64,000 bases of DNA, from NCBI GenBank assembly GCA_964502735.1, contig CAZCYD010000009.1:1-64000 (forward strand), given 5' to 3'. Every line of letters begins with the position of its first letter. Within the stretch, counting starts at the first letter, position 1. The notes beneath the pieces were generated by a model, which saw only the letters and a program-made list of their open reading frames with translations, had not been told where the DNA came from and did not search any database. The position numbers and the translations under genes were made by a program. Shown here piece after piece: positions 19,353 to 28,362 of this stretch. Source of the DNA: JACKAN01 sp964502735 (lineage in GTDB: Bacteria; Bdellovibrionota; Bdellovibrionia; Bdellovibrionales; UBA1609).

Positions 19353-19946
19353 TTGATAATTAAACTCATGTTACGATGCCTTTTATTCTTTATATTGTTT
19401 TTTGCATCATCGCTATCCTTAGGCTCATTATATTTTGAACCCATCGTTGGCTACGGGAAAGGCTCGGCAAACACCACTGTACTCTCCGGTGGGACAACCG
19501 CGAGCAGTAATGAAGTCTATGTATCTCCTTCTCTCGGCTTTAAATTTGGTTATTTCGCGGAGTATGTGTATTTAGCCCTTGATGCAAGATACTCCATGGT
19601 AAACTTTATGGGAGGAAGTTCAAATTCTTCCCCCGCACTAACAAATATGGGTCTTTCACTGGGGTGGGACTGGAATCTTCCCATAAGAACTTTTTTTGGT
19701 TTTGATTTTAGAGCTGATTCAAACATTTACAAAGCACGAACCACTGGGGTAGGCCAAAGGATTGGAATTGGATACTACCTTAACCTCAAGACCCTTGTGA
19801 GTCTAGAGTTTGTTAATTTTAAAACCTCAGGGACTGCTGGAACTGCAGATATAGAAGTCGGTGGTAGCTACACTCTACTCACCTTTAGCTTTCCCATCGA
19901 GTTTACCTACCCAGAAACCAGCTGGAAGGATAAGGTGAGACAGTGA
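19353..19946 (+). CDS. Putative outer-membrane beta-barrel protein
   Basis: 197 residues with a signal peptide (LLFFILFFASSLSLG) and a mature part made of alternating aromatic/small residues and glycine turns, as in small outer-membrane barrels (for example FGFDFRADSNIYKA and LVSLEFVNFKTS). No family recognised. The start is TTG at 19353 with GAGGA eight bases upstream; an ATG 15 bases later lacks a ribosome site. It follows the antiporter immediately and its end overlaps the next gene by 4 bases. Confidence 0.7.
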   Translation: MIIKLMLRCLLFFILFFASSLSLGSLYFEPIVGYGKGSANTTVLSGGTTASSNEVYVSPSLGFKFGYFAEYVYLALDARYSMVNFMGGSSNSSPALTNMGLSLGWDWNLPIRTFFGFDFRADSNIYKARTTGVGQRIGIGYYLNLKTLVSLEFVNFKTSGTAGTADIEVGGSYTLLTFSFPIEFTYPETSWKDKVRQ

Positions 19947-20773
19947 AGATTCTGTTTTATTTTCTTTTTATCCTGAATATCTCTATTTGTGGGGCGAGCT
20001 CAACGTCTTATGCACAAACAGACTCTAACGATGATTTCTTAACAGACATGGCCGACAATGACCTTTCTGATGAAGAAGAAATAGACTTCGAAACTGACGA
20101 ATTTATGGAACAGTCCAATAGTTCCTCAGCCTTCACAATGAAAGTTGAAAATACAAATGATCTGTCTGATTTAAGCGGCGAAGAAAATGAAACAAAAGAG
20201 GAATTACAGCTTGGCACAGCAGAGTCTTACCAAACCTTCGGTTCAAAAACTTACAATTGGAGTTTGTATGTTCACTACGGTTTTCAATTTGCCAATGTGA
20301 GCGAAAACTTCAGCTTTGCAGACCCTCTCCCTAATGAATACACTGATATCGGTTTAGATATATATAGACATATCGCCAATAAACCCTATTTTTGGGGTGC
20401 TCGCTTTCAAATGATGAGCGAGTCTGTGGAAAACTCTACGGTTATTGCAGATTACAAAATGAACCTTTTGACGGCTCTGGTTGGATATAAATTCATAGAC
20501 GACGTAGTTTCAATTTCTGGAACTCTCGGCCTTGTTCTCCCTCTATCAGCCAGTTCAACTTTATCTTCAGTCTCGGGCTCGGCCACCACAGATAAGGACT
20601 TAAAAATTGGACTCTCTTATACAGTTGGCTTAATTTCAGTTGTAAAACTCAAACGCTTTCACCTTGGTTTTGATGGTGGAATAATCACTCTTCGCGACCA
20701 AAAACTTGATGGTGCTGATTTTGACCAAAACTCTGGTGCATACTTCCGTTTTCTTGTTGGCCTGGCCTTCTAA
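19943..20773 (+). CDS. Putative outer-membrane barrel with acidic N-terminal segment
   Basis: 276 residues: signal peptide ending near TSYAQ, then an intrinsically disordered acidic stretch of about 60 residues rich in D, E and S (for example DLSDEEEIDFETDEFME), then a region of alternating beta strands that reads as an outer-membrane barrel to the C-terminal F. No family recognised. The start is GTG at 19943, inside a GTGA overlap with the stop of the preceding barrel gene, indicating coupled translation. The acidic segment could bind divalent cations or face the periplasm. Confidence 0.68.
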   Translation: MKILFYFLFILNISICGASSTSYAQTDSNDDFLTDMADNDLSDEEEIDFETDEFMEQSNSSSAFTMKVENTNDLSDLSGEENETKEELQLGTAESYQTFGSKTYNWSLYVHYGFQFANVSENFSFADPLPNEYTDIGLDIYRHIANKPYFWGARFQMMSESVENSTVIADYKMNLLTALVGYKFIDDVVSISGTLGLVLPLSASSTLSSVSGSATTDKDLKIGLSYTVGLISVVKLKRFHLGFDGGIITLRDQKLDGADFDQNSGAYFRFLVGLAF

Positions 20774-20793
20774 ACCACATAGCTTGTGAATGA

Positions 20794-21525
20794 CTAAAAA
20801 GAATATGGATCTTTTAATTCTTTTTCTGCAACCTTTTCAGTAATGGATTCAGACTGAACTTCGCCCAAATACTTATCGATTAGGGCATGGGCCGCATAAA
20901 TTATTGGAGTTAATCCAACAGCAATTAAAAATTTATAACTGTAATTGGTGATTGAAAGATTTAAATACTCACTAGTAGAAATCTTTCCCGAGAGCCAAAA
21001 GCCAATTCCCAAAACAATAAATGTATCCACCAACTGAGAAACTGCGGTGGACCCTGTGGCTCGCAACCAAAGCATTCTCCCACCTGTTTTCCCCCTAAGA
21101 AACCAAAAAACCATTACATCTATTAATTGTGAAACTAAAAATGCCGTGATGCTACCAACAATTATCCAAAGAGACTGTCCAAAAACAATATTAAAGGCCT
21201 CATCTTGAACTGGCGAAAAACTGACTGCTGGAATTTTTATTCCCAAAAATAGTATAATGAAAGTAAAAATAATTAAACCTACGGTGATAAAAGTAAGACG
21301 CCTTACACCCATCTTGCCAAAATATTCATTAACAAGATCTGTGGTGATAAATACAATGGGCCAGGGTAAAACTCCTAAACTTGCCACGGGATAACCGTCC
21401 ATAAAAGGTAGCGAAATAGGAATTTCTATTAACTTTCCACCAATCAATTCCGCAACAATAGCATTGGTTATAAAGAACCCAGCTAAAATAAGAAAAATTG
21501 TATCCTGCTTTGAGCGAAAAATCAT
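20794..21525 (-). CDS. yhhQ: Queuosine precursor transporter (VUT/YhhQ family)
   Basis: 243-residue inner-membrane protein with six or seven hydrophobic segments. Family features are the early NAIVAELIGGK segment, PWPIVFITTDLVNEYFGK after the second helix, and the SQLIDVMVFWFL and STAVSQLVDTF repeats. The family imports 7-cyano- or 7-aminomethyl-7-deazaguanine for queuosine in tRNA. The charged C-terminal tail is cytoplasmic. A stem-closed structured leader lies just upstream (21553-21616), in keeping with preQ1-type control in other species, although it does not match a preQ1 riboswitch I know. Confidence 0.9.
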   Translation of the reverse strand: MIFRSKQDTIFLILAGFFITNAIVAELIGGKLIEIPISLPFMDGYPVASLGVLPWPIVFITTDLVNEYFGKMGVRRLTFITVGLIIFTFIILFLGIKIPAVSFSPVQDEAFNIVFGQSLWIIVGSITAFLVSQLIDVMVFWFLRGKTGGRMLWLRATGSTAVSQLVDTFIVLGIGFWLSGKISTSEYLNLSITNYSYKFLIAVGLTPIIYAAHALIDKYLGEVQSESITEKVAEKELKDPYSF

Positions 21526-21552
21526 TTTGTACTCTTAACAAAGCCACTGATT

Positions 21553-21616
21553 TATGGGAACTCAGAATTGCTTCACCGACGAGCTGTGTCTCACTCCCTA
21601 GTGGACTCCTCCCATA
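21553..21616 (-). promoter_or_regulatory. Candidate structured leader of the queuosine-precursor transporter gene
   Basis: A 7-base-pair closing stem (TCCCATA at 21610-21616 with TATGGGA at 21553-21559) encloses about 50 bases. One inner hairpin has a 4-bp stem (21592-21595 with 21600-21603). A weaker one around 21570-21584 (GCT/AGC) would make a three-way junction. The element ends 27 bases before the start codon. I could not match it to preQ1-I, II or III or another known riboswitch consensus. Confidence 0.27.
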
Positions 21617-21699
21617 GCTTCCATTTTGACTACCCAAATCCGCGAATAAAATGCATCAAAACTTCCTCAAACCCTTTTCTCCGTATAGCCCAACTCTTC

Positions 21700-22908
21700 T
21701 CACCATGAGAGGGACTCTTTTTTTAATTGATCTAGATATCTTGGTCTCTTAGGGGGATATACAAAGTTAGCATTAAACTCTAAACCTGTTACAAGAATAG
21801 GAACTCCTGTTTGAGGATGAGAGAATAGAACTTCTCGCATTCTTGTCAATGGCCTTGACCAACGTGGATTTGACTTTGCCTTCTTATACTCCTCTTGTAA
21901 AACTCGCCTTACCTCTTCATTGACGGCTATATCTGCAGAATTTAGTGTTTCCATTATACAACTTGTAACCACAGACTCAGAGTTCGTAAATTGCGTGCCA
22001 TTAGCACAACTCTTCATTGCTGTAAACTGATGGGTTGAAAGTATAGTTTTATCAGAGAAAACAACAAGGTCTTCATGGGTAAAATCATTTAGCGCTTCTT
22101 CCATTTGATTAATATGTTCAATAAAATGAATTTCGTAAGGAGAGTCGTCTCGACTCCATTCAATAGGTGTAAGCCCTAACTCTGCAGTTAAGTTCATAAG
22201 AGAAGTATTATAAAACATATAGGCTATGTAGAGTGCATACAAAACAGAATGCCCCGACAGAACTTCAAAATCAGGAAGCCATGCTGGAAATGAGAAAGAA
22301 GCCCCCATCAAAGCTGCCTTAAGCTGATTGGTCCCTCTCCATTCATGAAGAGACTCCCTTACCTTTGATCTCACTTCAGTCTGCAAACTTGTAAGTATAT
22401 GCCGACGCAATTCCAATTTTTCTTGAATAGCTAATTTTCCCTCTGTGGCTGTGACCCAAATGATTCTATCAGGCTCAACTCCTCTTTCAGACAGGTCTGA
22501 CACAACATAAAGAGCTTGATCCAAATTCTCTTGGTTCAATCGAGAGCTGTACTGAAGCCGTCCTTTAAGGGCATCGTGCTTTGCTGTAATATTATTATTT
22601 ATGGTTTGAGGGCTGCTTTGTCTTATCTCGGGGTGGGCGGCTTCGTATTGTCGGTAAATACGACCAGTCAAATCTATCAGAAGCTTCTCAACTTCAATTT
22701 TTTCCTTATCTTTAACTGTGAATTCATTCAATAAAGCCGCACAAATACTAGGCCGATAAAGAACTTTGGGGTTATTTCTAAAAGTGGCGCTTTGACCACT
22801 TTGTGTAAAAATCAAGACAAGTAAAAACAAGAGAATATAGAACCTCCTACAAGTAAGAGACAATCTACTTAGAACTTGGCAGAGATTTAAAAATGGAGAG
22901 GGACACAT
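21700..22908 (-). CDS. Unknown secreted or membrane-anchored protein, 402 aa
   Basis: I recognise no family. Residues 22-42 form a strong hydrophobic segment after a basic stretch (TCRRFYILLFLLVLIF), a signal peptide or anchor. The body is mostly helical and charged; a hydrophobic helix pair lies at about 215-250 (SVLYALYIAYMFYNTSLMNL). Cysteines occur at about 313 and 329. A start at 22908 has AAGGGTG upstream. It is monocistronic, between the transporter leader and the phosphatase gene. About 180 bases upstream hold only its promoter region. Confidence 0.7.
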   Translation of the reverse strand: MCPSPFLNLCQVLSRLSLTCRRFYILLFLLVLIFTQSGQSATFRNNPKVLYRPSICAALLNEFTVKDKEKIEVEKLLIDLTGRIYRQYEAAHPEIRQSSPQTINNNITAKHDALKGRLQYSSRLNQENLDQALYVVSDLSERGVEPDRIIWVTATEGKLAIQEKLELRRHILTSLQTEVRSKVRESLHEWRGTNQLKAALMGASFSFPAWLPDFEVLSGHSVLYALYIAYMFYNTSLMNLTAELGLTPIEWSRDDSPYEIHFIEHINQMEEALNDFTHEDLVVFSDKTILSTHQFTAMKSCANGTQFTNSESVVTSCIMETLNSADIAVNEEVRRVLQEEYKKAKSNPRWSRPLTRMREVLFSHPQTGVPILVTGLEFNANFVYPPKRPRYLDQLKKESLSW

Positions 22909-23090
22909 ATTCGCACCCTTATAACAAAAATCTCAGGTTTTCGACAGTGGCTGCGAAAATTCTATATAAATGTCAAAACAATAGTCGTTAGAACCTCTAG
23001 CGCTCCTTACACTTCTATAAAATCTGTTCAGCCTAATACTTTTCAACCTCACGACTTTTCAACCACATAAGCGAGGTAGACAGATTTGGG

Positions 23091-23708
23091 TTATAAGCGC
23101 CCTACAAAACTCCAAACCCCCGCCTCTACACGAACATGGTAAAGACAGCCGTTAGGGATGGGCGTCGGCCCAGTGGGACTATTTTGGCAATAGTGAACTA
23201 TTCTAGAAATAACCCCTCCATGAGTAGAAACGGCTATATGTTTGAAGGCGTTTTGTGCAATAAAATCATTTAAAAAATCGAGAACACGTTGGCGAGTTTC
23301 CCTTTTTGTTTCGCCCTCTGGAAACTTAAAATCTAAAAACTCTTCCTGCGGTGAAACCCAAGCGTCCCACATCTCCTCGCCAAACTTTTCATCAAACAGA
23401 CTTCGCGGAACTCCCTCGGCCACGCCCAAATCGGCTTCTCTTAATGCCGGCGTATAAAGGCAGGGTAAATCCTTTCTGTGTTGAAAAGCTATATCTGTCG
23501 TTTCCCTTGCCCTAGATAAATCTGATGACAGCACGACTTCTATGGGCAGATTATCAAAGGCGTCTGCTAAGTTTCGAGCTTGCAATCGCCCAGTCTCATT
23601 GAGAGGAATATCATGGCTCCCCTGAAAGATTTTAAGACGATTCCATTCCGTTTCTCCGTGCCTAAAAAAATAAAGATGGACACGACTATTTTCGGGGGTC
23701 GAAGGCAT
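23091..23708 (-). CDS. Histidine phosphatase (phosphoglycerate-mutase-like)
   Basis: 205 residues of the two-histidine phosphatase superfamily. The catalytic FFRHGETEWN motif is at the N-terminus with the phospho-accepting histidine; SSDLSRARET carries the arginine, the E of READLGVAEG is the proton donor, and STHGGVISR gives the second histidine. Substrate (alpha-ribazole phosphate, a sugar phosphate or a nucleotide) cannot be told. The ATG at 23708 has AAGGAG six bases upstream and is preferred over a GTG 18 bases earlier. It overlaps the yejE stop by 23 bases, so it is the last gene of the transporter operon. Confidence 0.9.
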   Translation of the reverse strand: MPSTPENSRVHLYFFRHGETEWNRLKIFQGSHDIPLNETGRLQARNLADAFDNLPIEVVLSSDLSRARETTDIAFQHRKDLPCLYTPALREADLGVAEGVPRSLFDEKFGEEMWDAWVSPQEEFLDFKFPEGETKRETRQRVLDFLNDFIAQNAFKHIAVSTHGGVISRIVHYCQNSPTGPTPIPNGCLYHVRVEAGVWSFVGRL

Positions 23709-24702
23709 CACGAACTCCTTCACCAATCAAATTCAGTACCACTAAGGTCAAAAATAGCACCATTGAGGAGAAAAATGCCAACCACCAAGCGTATTGAAAG
23801 TTCTTATAGGCTTGCTGTAGCAGTTCTCCCCAGCTTGGAGTTGGGGGCTGGAGCCCAAAACCTAAATAATCCAAAATAGCCAAATATGAAATCAAACTGG
23901 CAATTGTGAATGGGGAAAAAGTTAAAACAGGGCCAAGTGAGTTCGGCAATATATGACGAAAAATAACCCGAAATCGACTGGCCCCCATTGCCTCAGCAGC
24001 CTCGACAAATTCGCGCTTCCTCAATCTTAAAAATTCACCCCTTGTATACTGTGAGATCATCATCCAACCAAAAATGGAAGTAAAAATAACCAAAACCGAA
24101 ATTCCAGCTGTAAAAATAGAAACCAAAGTAATTAGCAATAACAGAACGGGCATAGACTCAAAAACCTCAACCACTCTTTGACCAACAAGATCAACCCGAC
24201 CGCCACTGTATCCCATCAAGGCCCCAGCAAATATTCCTAATAAATAAGACAGTATCCAAACTGAGAAGGCAAAACCCATAGAATATCGAAATCCATAAAT
24301 CAAACGCGAAGCAACATCTCGACCCCTGTCGTCAGTTCCAAACCAATTTACAGAACTTGGAGGAGAGGGGAATTCATCGACGTCATTATTTGTTTCGTAG
24401 GGATTCCATCTTATCAATGGCCATATCGCCCAATCCCCACTCCCCAACTCAATTTTTCTGTAGTCTGTTACCATAGACTCAGTTTGGCCAAATTTTGTTG
24501 GGTGGTAGAACTTATAAATCGGCATGTGGAGTTCACCCTGATAACTCATCAGAATAGGGCGACTGTTGGCCCAAAATTCGGCAGTTATGCTTATAAATAC
24601 AATAATACCCAATCCCCACAACGAGACCATTGCTCGCTTGATTTTTTTGAATCGACGCCAACGCTTTAAGGTTAAGTCATTTTTAATAAATCTTTCTATC
24701 AT
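23686..24702 (-). CDS. yejE: Oligopeptide ABC transporter permease (YejE type)
   Basis: 338-residue inner-membrane permease of the peptide/nickel family. The N-terminal features are those of YejE: a basic RRFKKIKR stretch, one helix, then the periplasmic ANSRPILMSYQGEL and NWFGTDDRGRDV segments. The EAAEAMGASRFRVIFRHILPN loop, which contacts the ATPase, is well conserved. It pairs with YejB (4-base overlap) and the YejA-type binding protein. No ATPase gene (yejF) is present in the operon. Confidence 0.93.
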   Translation of the reverse strand: MIERFIKNDLTLKRWRRFKKIKRAMVSLWGLGIIVFISITAEFWANSRPILMSYQGELHMPIYKFYHPTKFGQTESMVTDYRKIELGSGDWAIWPLIRWNPYETNNDVDEFPSPPSSVNWFGTDDRGRDVASRLIYGFRYSMGFAFSVWILSYLLGIFAGALMGYSGGRVDLVGQRVVEVFESMPVLLLLITLVSIFTAGISVLVIFTSIFGWMMISQYTRGEFLRLRKREFVEAAEAMGASRFRVIFRHILPNSLGPVLTFSPFTIASLISYLAILDYLGFGLQPPTPSWGELLQQAYKNFQYAWWLAFFSSMVLFLTLVVLNLIGEGVRDAFDPRK

Positions 24703-25733
24703 GAGAAGTCTATCCGTGGATCAATAACGATATATAGAAAATCGCTCAGTATTCTGCCAACCAACATTAAAATACTTTGGATAAAAATAAGACCCATTAG
24801 AACATTATAGTCACGATCTAAGGCTGCCTTGTAACTTAAAAGCCCAATGCCCTGCAAATCAAAAATTTGCTCGATAATTATAGAACCGGCCAAAAATATG
24901 CCCAAAATACTACTTAAACCTGTCGCAAGGGGAATAAGGGCATTTCTAAGCGCATGCTTGTATATCACTTTTTTTTCGCCTAAGCCCTTTGCTCTTGCTG
25001 TTCGAATGTAGTCCATTTTGATTACATCCAACAAAGAATTTTTCATGAGAAAAGTTAAAACGGTAAAGCTGCCTATCATGTAACAGGTCATAGGTAGAAT
25101 AAAATGGTGGACTCTATCGAGAATCTTACCACCCCAAGAAAGCATTTCGTACTCCTCGGAGTGTAGACCTCTCATTGGAAACCAATCAAAAAAAGATCCT
25201 CCAGCAAAAAAAACTATAAGTAAAATTCCCAACATTAAGGGAGGTATAGAGTACATTATGAAGAGAACAAAGCTAGATGCGGCATCGAAGCGGCTACCGT
25301 CCCTAACGGCCTTCGCCACGCCCAGAGGCACGCAAATCAGATACATAAAAAAAAGTGAAACTAAACCAAACTGTAAAGATACAGGAAACCGTTCTATGAT
25401 CATAGTTAAGACGGGATCATAGGTGGAAAAACTGTCCCCAAAGTCCAGGGTGAAAACATTTTTAATCCAGATCCAATATCTCACCATCAGCGGCTTATCA
25501 AAACCATATTGTTTTTTTAGAGATTCAAGAACCTCTTCTGAAACTCCATAATTTGAGGACCCAACCCCGGAGGCTCCGCTAGTGCCGGCGGCTCCGCTCG
25601 CAAACTTCATTTTTTGAATTTCTTGCTCTAAAGGGCTTCCTGGAGCCAGATTAATAACTATAAACGAAAGCAGAGTTATCCCAAACAAAGTTGGGATAAT
25701 CATCGCCAGACGTTTTAAAAAATAGACCCACAT
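24699..25733 (-). CDS. yejB: Oligopeptide ABC transporter permease (YejB type)
   Basis: 344-residue permease with a first helix, a long periplasmic loop and five further helices. The loop includes a small Gly/Ser/Ala-rich insert (about residues 45-62), which is a YejB trait, and LKKQYGFDKPLMVRY. The coupling loop RTARAKGLGEKKVIYKHALRNA is intact. It starts 3 bases after the binding protein gene and overlaps yejE by 4 bases, so the three are one operon importing oligopeptides. Confidence 0.93.
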   Translation of the reverse strand: MWVYFLKRLAMIIPTLFGITLLSFIVINLAPGSPLEQEIQKMKFASGAAGTSGASGVGSSNYGVSEEVLESLKKQYGFDKPLMVRYWIWIKNVFTLDFGDSFSTYDPVLTMIIERFPVSLQFGLVSLFFMYLICVPLGVAKAVRDGSRFDAASSFVLFIMYSIPPLMLGILLIVFFAGGSFFDWFPMRGLHSEEYEMLSWGGKILDRVHHFILPMTCYMIGSFTVLTFLMKNSLLDVIKMDYIRTARAKGLGEKKVIYKHALRNALIPLATGLSSILGIFLAGSIIIEQIFDLQGIGLLSYKAALDRDYNVLMGLIFIQSILMLVGRILSDFLYIVIDPRIDFS

Positions 25734-25736
25734 GGG

Positions 25737-27392
25737 TTACTGAACCCACCAATAAGCTTTGCCAACATCATATTGGAAAGTGGCCTTGGGTTGGCCTAGA
25801 CGATTCGAAATAGCATAGTGATAGTACTTATCAACAAACAGAAGGGCATAGGGAGCATCCTCAGCAATCATTCTGTAAACTTTTTTCCAAATGATTTTGC
25901 GCTTTTCGCTATCTTCTATTTCTCGACCCTGATCAATTAATTTATCCACTTCTTTATTTTTGTATGAAATAAAGTTGGACCCCCCTGGTTGAGCACTTTC
26001 GCTGTGCCATATTTGTTTGGGGTCATTGTGAACACTCCCACCTCCCCAACCCAAGGCTACAGCGTCAAACTTTTGTTCATCCAATGATTTAACAAAGGAG
26101 TTCCATTCCACTACCTTTAACTCCACTAAAATACCGGCCTTTTTTAAATCTTCTTTGTACATAGTAAAGTACTTCTCTACATCTCTATTTGCGTACATTA
26201 GTGAAAATGAAAAATTTGTTTTTTTGCCCTCAATAATTTTATCCAAAACCCCGTCTTTGTCGGTATCTTTCCAGCCCGCTTTCGCTAACAACTTTTTTGC
26301 CACCTCGGGGTTGTAGCCAATAGGTTTGACGTCTTTGTCGGCGTAAGGACTTTGTAAATACCAAGGCCCTGTTGCCAAGTAAGACTTATTGTATCGGAAC
26401 TTTTCATTCATGACAGGCCTATTCATTAAGTGGGCAAGGGCCTTCCTGACATTTTTATCTTGAAAGATGGGGTTTTTAAAGTTCCATCCGACAAAACCAT
26501 AAGACTTTGGCTCATCGTTTTCTACCTCTTTTTTGAGAACCTTTTCTCCCCATGGCTTACCCTCAGTTTTTTTGACAAATTGCTCAGCCGAAAGCTCATC
26601 AAAATCAAGCTGCCCTTTCTTTAGCATTTCCAAACGAACATTTTCTTCTTTTACAAAACGGAACTGAATATTATCAAAGTTGTGGGTTCCTTTTAGGATC
26701 GCAGGAGGATTAGCAGACTTTACTCCCCACCAATTGGGATTTCTTTTTAGGCGTATATAGCTGCCCTTTTCATATTTATCCATTATATAAGGCCCTGAAC
26801 CTACAACTAATTTATTGGCCTTCTTGTCCTTAGGATTTCCGTACACAGACTTGGGAACTATACCTAAAATTGTGTAGCTTCCAATTGCATCCAAATTGGC
26901 AAAATACTTCTTTTTGATGTGAAACTTTACAGTGTGTTTATCTATGACTTCCACACGATCAACATTCTCTAGGTAAGGTCTAACATTAAAAGCTTTGTAG
27001 GCATCATCCATGCGAGCTTCGTAATTCCATTTTACCAATTCAGCTGTAAGCTCCTCTCCATTGTGGAACTTTACGTCTTTTCTGAGATAAAAAGTGTAAG
27101 ACTTTCCATCTTTCGCAGACTCCCACTTTTCTGCAAGGCCAGGCTCTAATTCGTAAGTGTCCAGGTTTGTTTTAAGCAATCCCTCCACAACGTACTGTTG
27201 AACATATCTCGCGTATAAGTCAGAAGAGTTAATGGGATGCAATCTCTCAGGCTCTGATCTAAGAGGATAGTAGAAGGTTCCCCCCTGAGGAGGCTTCGAC
27301 TTTTCCACTTCTGGGTTGGACTTTACGGCCACCACCGGCGTCGACAAAAACACTCCCATGGTTACTGTCGCAATTAGTTTTCTTAAGCTCAT
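25737..27392 (-). CDS. yejA: Periplasmic oligopeptide-binding protein (YejA type, SBP family 5)
   Basis: 551 residues with a Sec signal peptide (LIATVTMGVFLSTPVVAV) and the family 5 solute-binding fold. The early GGTFYYPLRSEPERLHPI, the YTFYLRKDVKFHNG segment that defines the family, and the C-terminal EDAPYALLFVDKYYHYA are seen. It captures peptides for the YejB/YejE permeases. The open frame runs upstream through the assembly gap only because Ns contain no stop; the true start is ATG 27392 with GGAGG six bases before it. The promoter lies in or beside the 13-bp tandem array and gap. Confidence 0.94.
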   Translation of the reverse strand: MSLRKLIATVTMGVFLSTPVVAVKSNPEVEKSKPPQGGTFYYPLRSEPERLHPINSSDLYARYVQQYVVEGLLKTNLDTYELEPGLAEKWESAKDGKSYTFYLRKDVKFHNGEELTAELVKWNYEARMDDAYKAFNVRPYLENVDRVEVIDKHTVKFHIKKKYFANLDAIGSYTILGIVPKSVYGNPKDKKANKLVVGSGPYIMDKYEKGSYIRLKRNPNWWGVKSANPPAILKGTHNFDNIQFRFVKEENVRLEMLKKGQLDFDELSAEQFVKKTEGKPWGEKVLKKEVENDEPKSYGFVGWNFKNPIFQDKNVRKALAHLMNRPVMNEKFRYNKSYLATGPWYLQSPYADKDVKPIGYNPEVAKKLLAKAGWKDTDKDGVLDKIIEGKKTNFSFSLMYANRDVEKYFTMYKEDLKKAGILVELKVVEWNSFVKSLDEQKFDAVALGWGGGSVHNDPKQIWHSESAQPGGSNFISYKNKEVDKLIDQGREIEDSEKRKIIWKKVYRMIAEDAPYALLFVDKYYHYAISNRLGQPKATFQYDVGKAYWWVQ

Positions 27393-27432
27393 AAATCCTC
27401 CCGTATTAGCATGGCTTCGTATAATCCGTAAT

Positions 27433-27615
27433 GTACAATTCGCAAAATAGNNNNNNNNNNNNNNNNNNNNNNNNNNNNNNNNNNNNNNNNNNNNNNNNNN
27501 NNNNNNNNNNNNNNNNNNNNNNNNNNNNNNNNNNNNNNNNNNNNNNNNNNTATCCACTCGTAGTATCCACTCGTAACAGCCATTTGCAATAGTAGTTCGC
27601 AATAGTCATTTCCAA
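27433..27615. repeat. 13-bp degenerate tandem repeat array interrupted by the assembly gap
   Basis: To the right of the Ns, five consecutive 13-bp units run from 27551 to 27615: TATCCACTCGTAG, TATCCACTCGTAA, CAGCCATTTGCAA, TAGTAGTTCGCAA, TAGTCATTTCCAA. To the left, GTACAATTCGCAA (27433-27445) fits the same pattern. So the gap lies inside a minisatellite, which probably caused the assembly break. It sits between the divergent yejA and yqaA genes. Confidence 0.75.
27451..27550. other. Assembly gap (100 Ns)
   Basis: Exactly 100 undetermined bases, the conventional placeholder for a gap of unknown length. The true distance between yejA and yqaA and the number of repeat units are therefore unknown. 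The rest of the 27393-27742 intergenic stretch holds the flanking array and an AT-rich promoter-like part near 27660-27700. Confidence 0.97.
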
Positions 27616-27742
27616 CTCCGCTTTACCAGCGGCGGTTTTGCAGCGCAAAAAGCCGTTTTATTAACTGCAATAATTTATAAAACAAAGATAATTAATCAAG
27701 CCTATTGTGGACATTCACCTTAAAGCGACGCGAGGAGACATT

Positions 27743-28360
27743 ATGCTGGCTGCCATTAAGCGCTACAACCCAAACACATGGCTTCGTCAGCTCTACAACT
27801 GGGTTATGAAGTGGGCCGAGCACCCCAAAAGCCTTCACTTTTTATGCTTCTTTGCTTTTATTGAATCCATTTTTTTCCCTATTCCAATTGACCCCTTCCT
27901 TATGGCTATTGCCTCAGCAAAACCACGACTGGCCCTCCTTTATAGCTTTTTTGCAAGCCTGTTTTCAGTAGTAGGAGCCCTTGGCGGCTATCTACTAGGT
28001 TTTTTATTTTGGGAAGCCACTAAGGATTTTTTCCTAAACTACATTTTTTCCCAAAGCGCCCTAGATATCGTCCTTCAGCAGTTCCACGCCAATGCCTTTT
28101 CCGCTATGTTTTTGGCCGGATTTACTCCTATTCCATTTAAAGTCTTTACAATTGCAGCGGGTGTTGCCAATTTGGAACTCTTACCTTTTGTGTTGGCCTC
28201 AATGCTCAGTCGCAGCTTACGTTTTGGCATCGAAGGACTACTTATTTACTTATGGGGTCCACGCATTCGTAGTTTTATAGAAAGATATTTTGAAAAAATC
28301 ACGATAGCAGTAGGGCTTGCAATTGTGGTAGGCTTGGTTGTTCTTAAAAACCGGAGTTAA
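27743..28360 (+). CDS. yqaA: YqaA/DedA-family inner-membrane protein
   Basis: 205 residues with about five hydrophobic segments. Family features are FIESIFFPIPIDPFL with the conserved F/P-rich re-entrant loop, GGYLLGFLFWE, and the second half AGFTPIPFKVFTIAAG with its conserved proline and lysine. DedA/SNARE-associated proteins support membrane homeostasis or lipid flipping; the precise role of YqaA is not settled. The ATG at 27743 has GAGGAG five bases upstream and is preferred over a GTG 36 bases earlier. The agmatinase-family gene follows after two bases. Confidence 0.9.
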   Translation: MLAAIKRYNPNTWLRQLYNWVMKWAEHPKSLHFLCFFAFIESIFFPIPIDPFLMAIASAKPRLALLYSFFASLFSVVGALGGYLLGFLFWEATKDFFLNYIFSQSALDIVLQQFHANAFSAMFLAGFTPIPFKVFTIAAGVANLELLPFVLASMLSRSLRFGIEGLLIYLWGPRIRSFIERYFEKITIAVGLAIVVGLVVLKNRS

Positions 28361-28362
28361 GT

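Noticed and set aside
27393..27648. Open frames running through the N gap, some fused to yejA
   Set aside because: They are open only because Ns give no stop codons, and their residues are translations of the 13-bp repeats; yejA has its own well-placed ATG and ribosome site.
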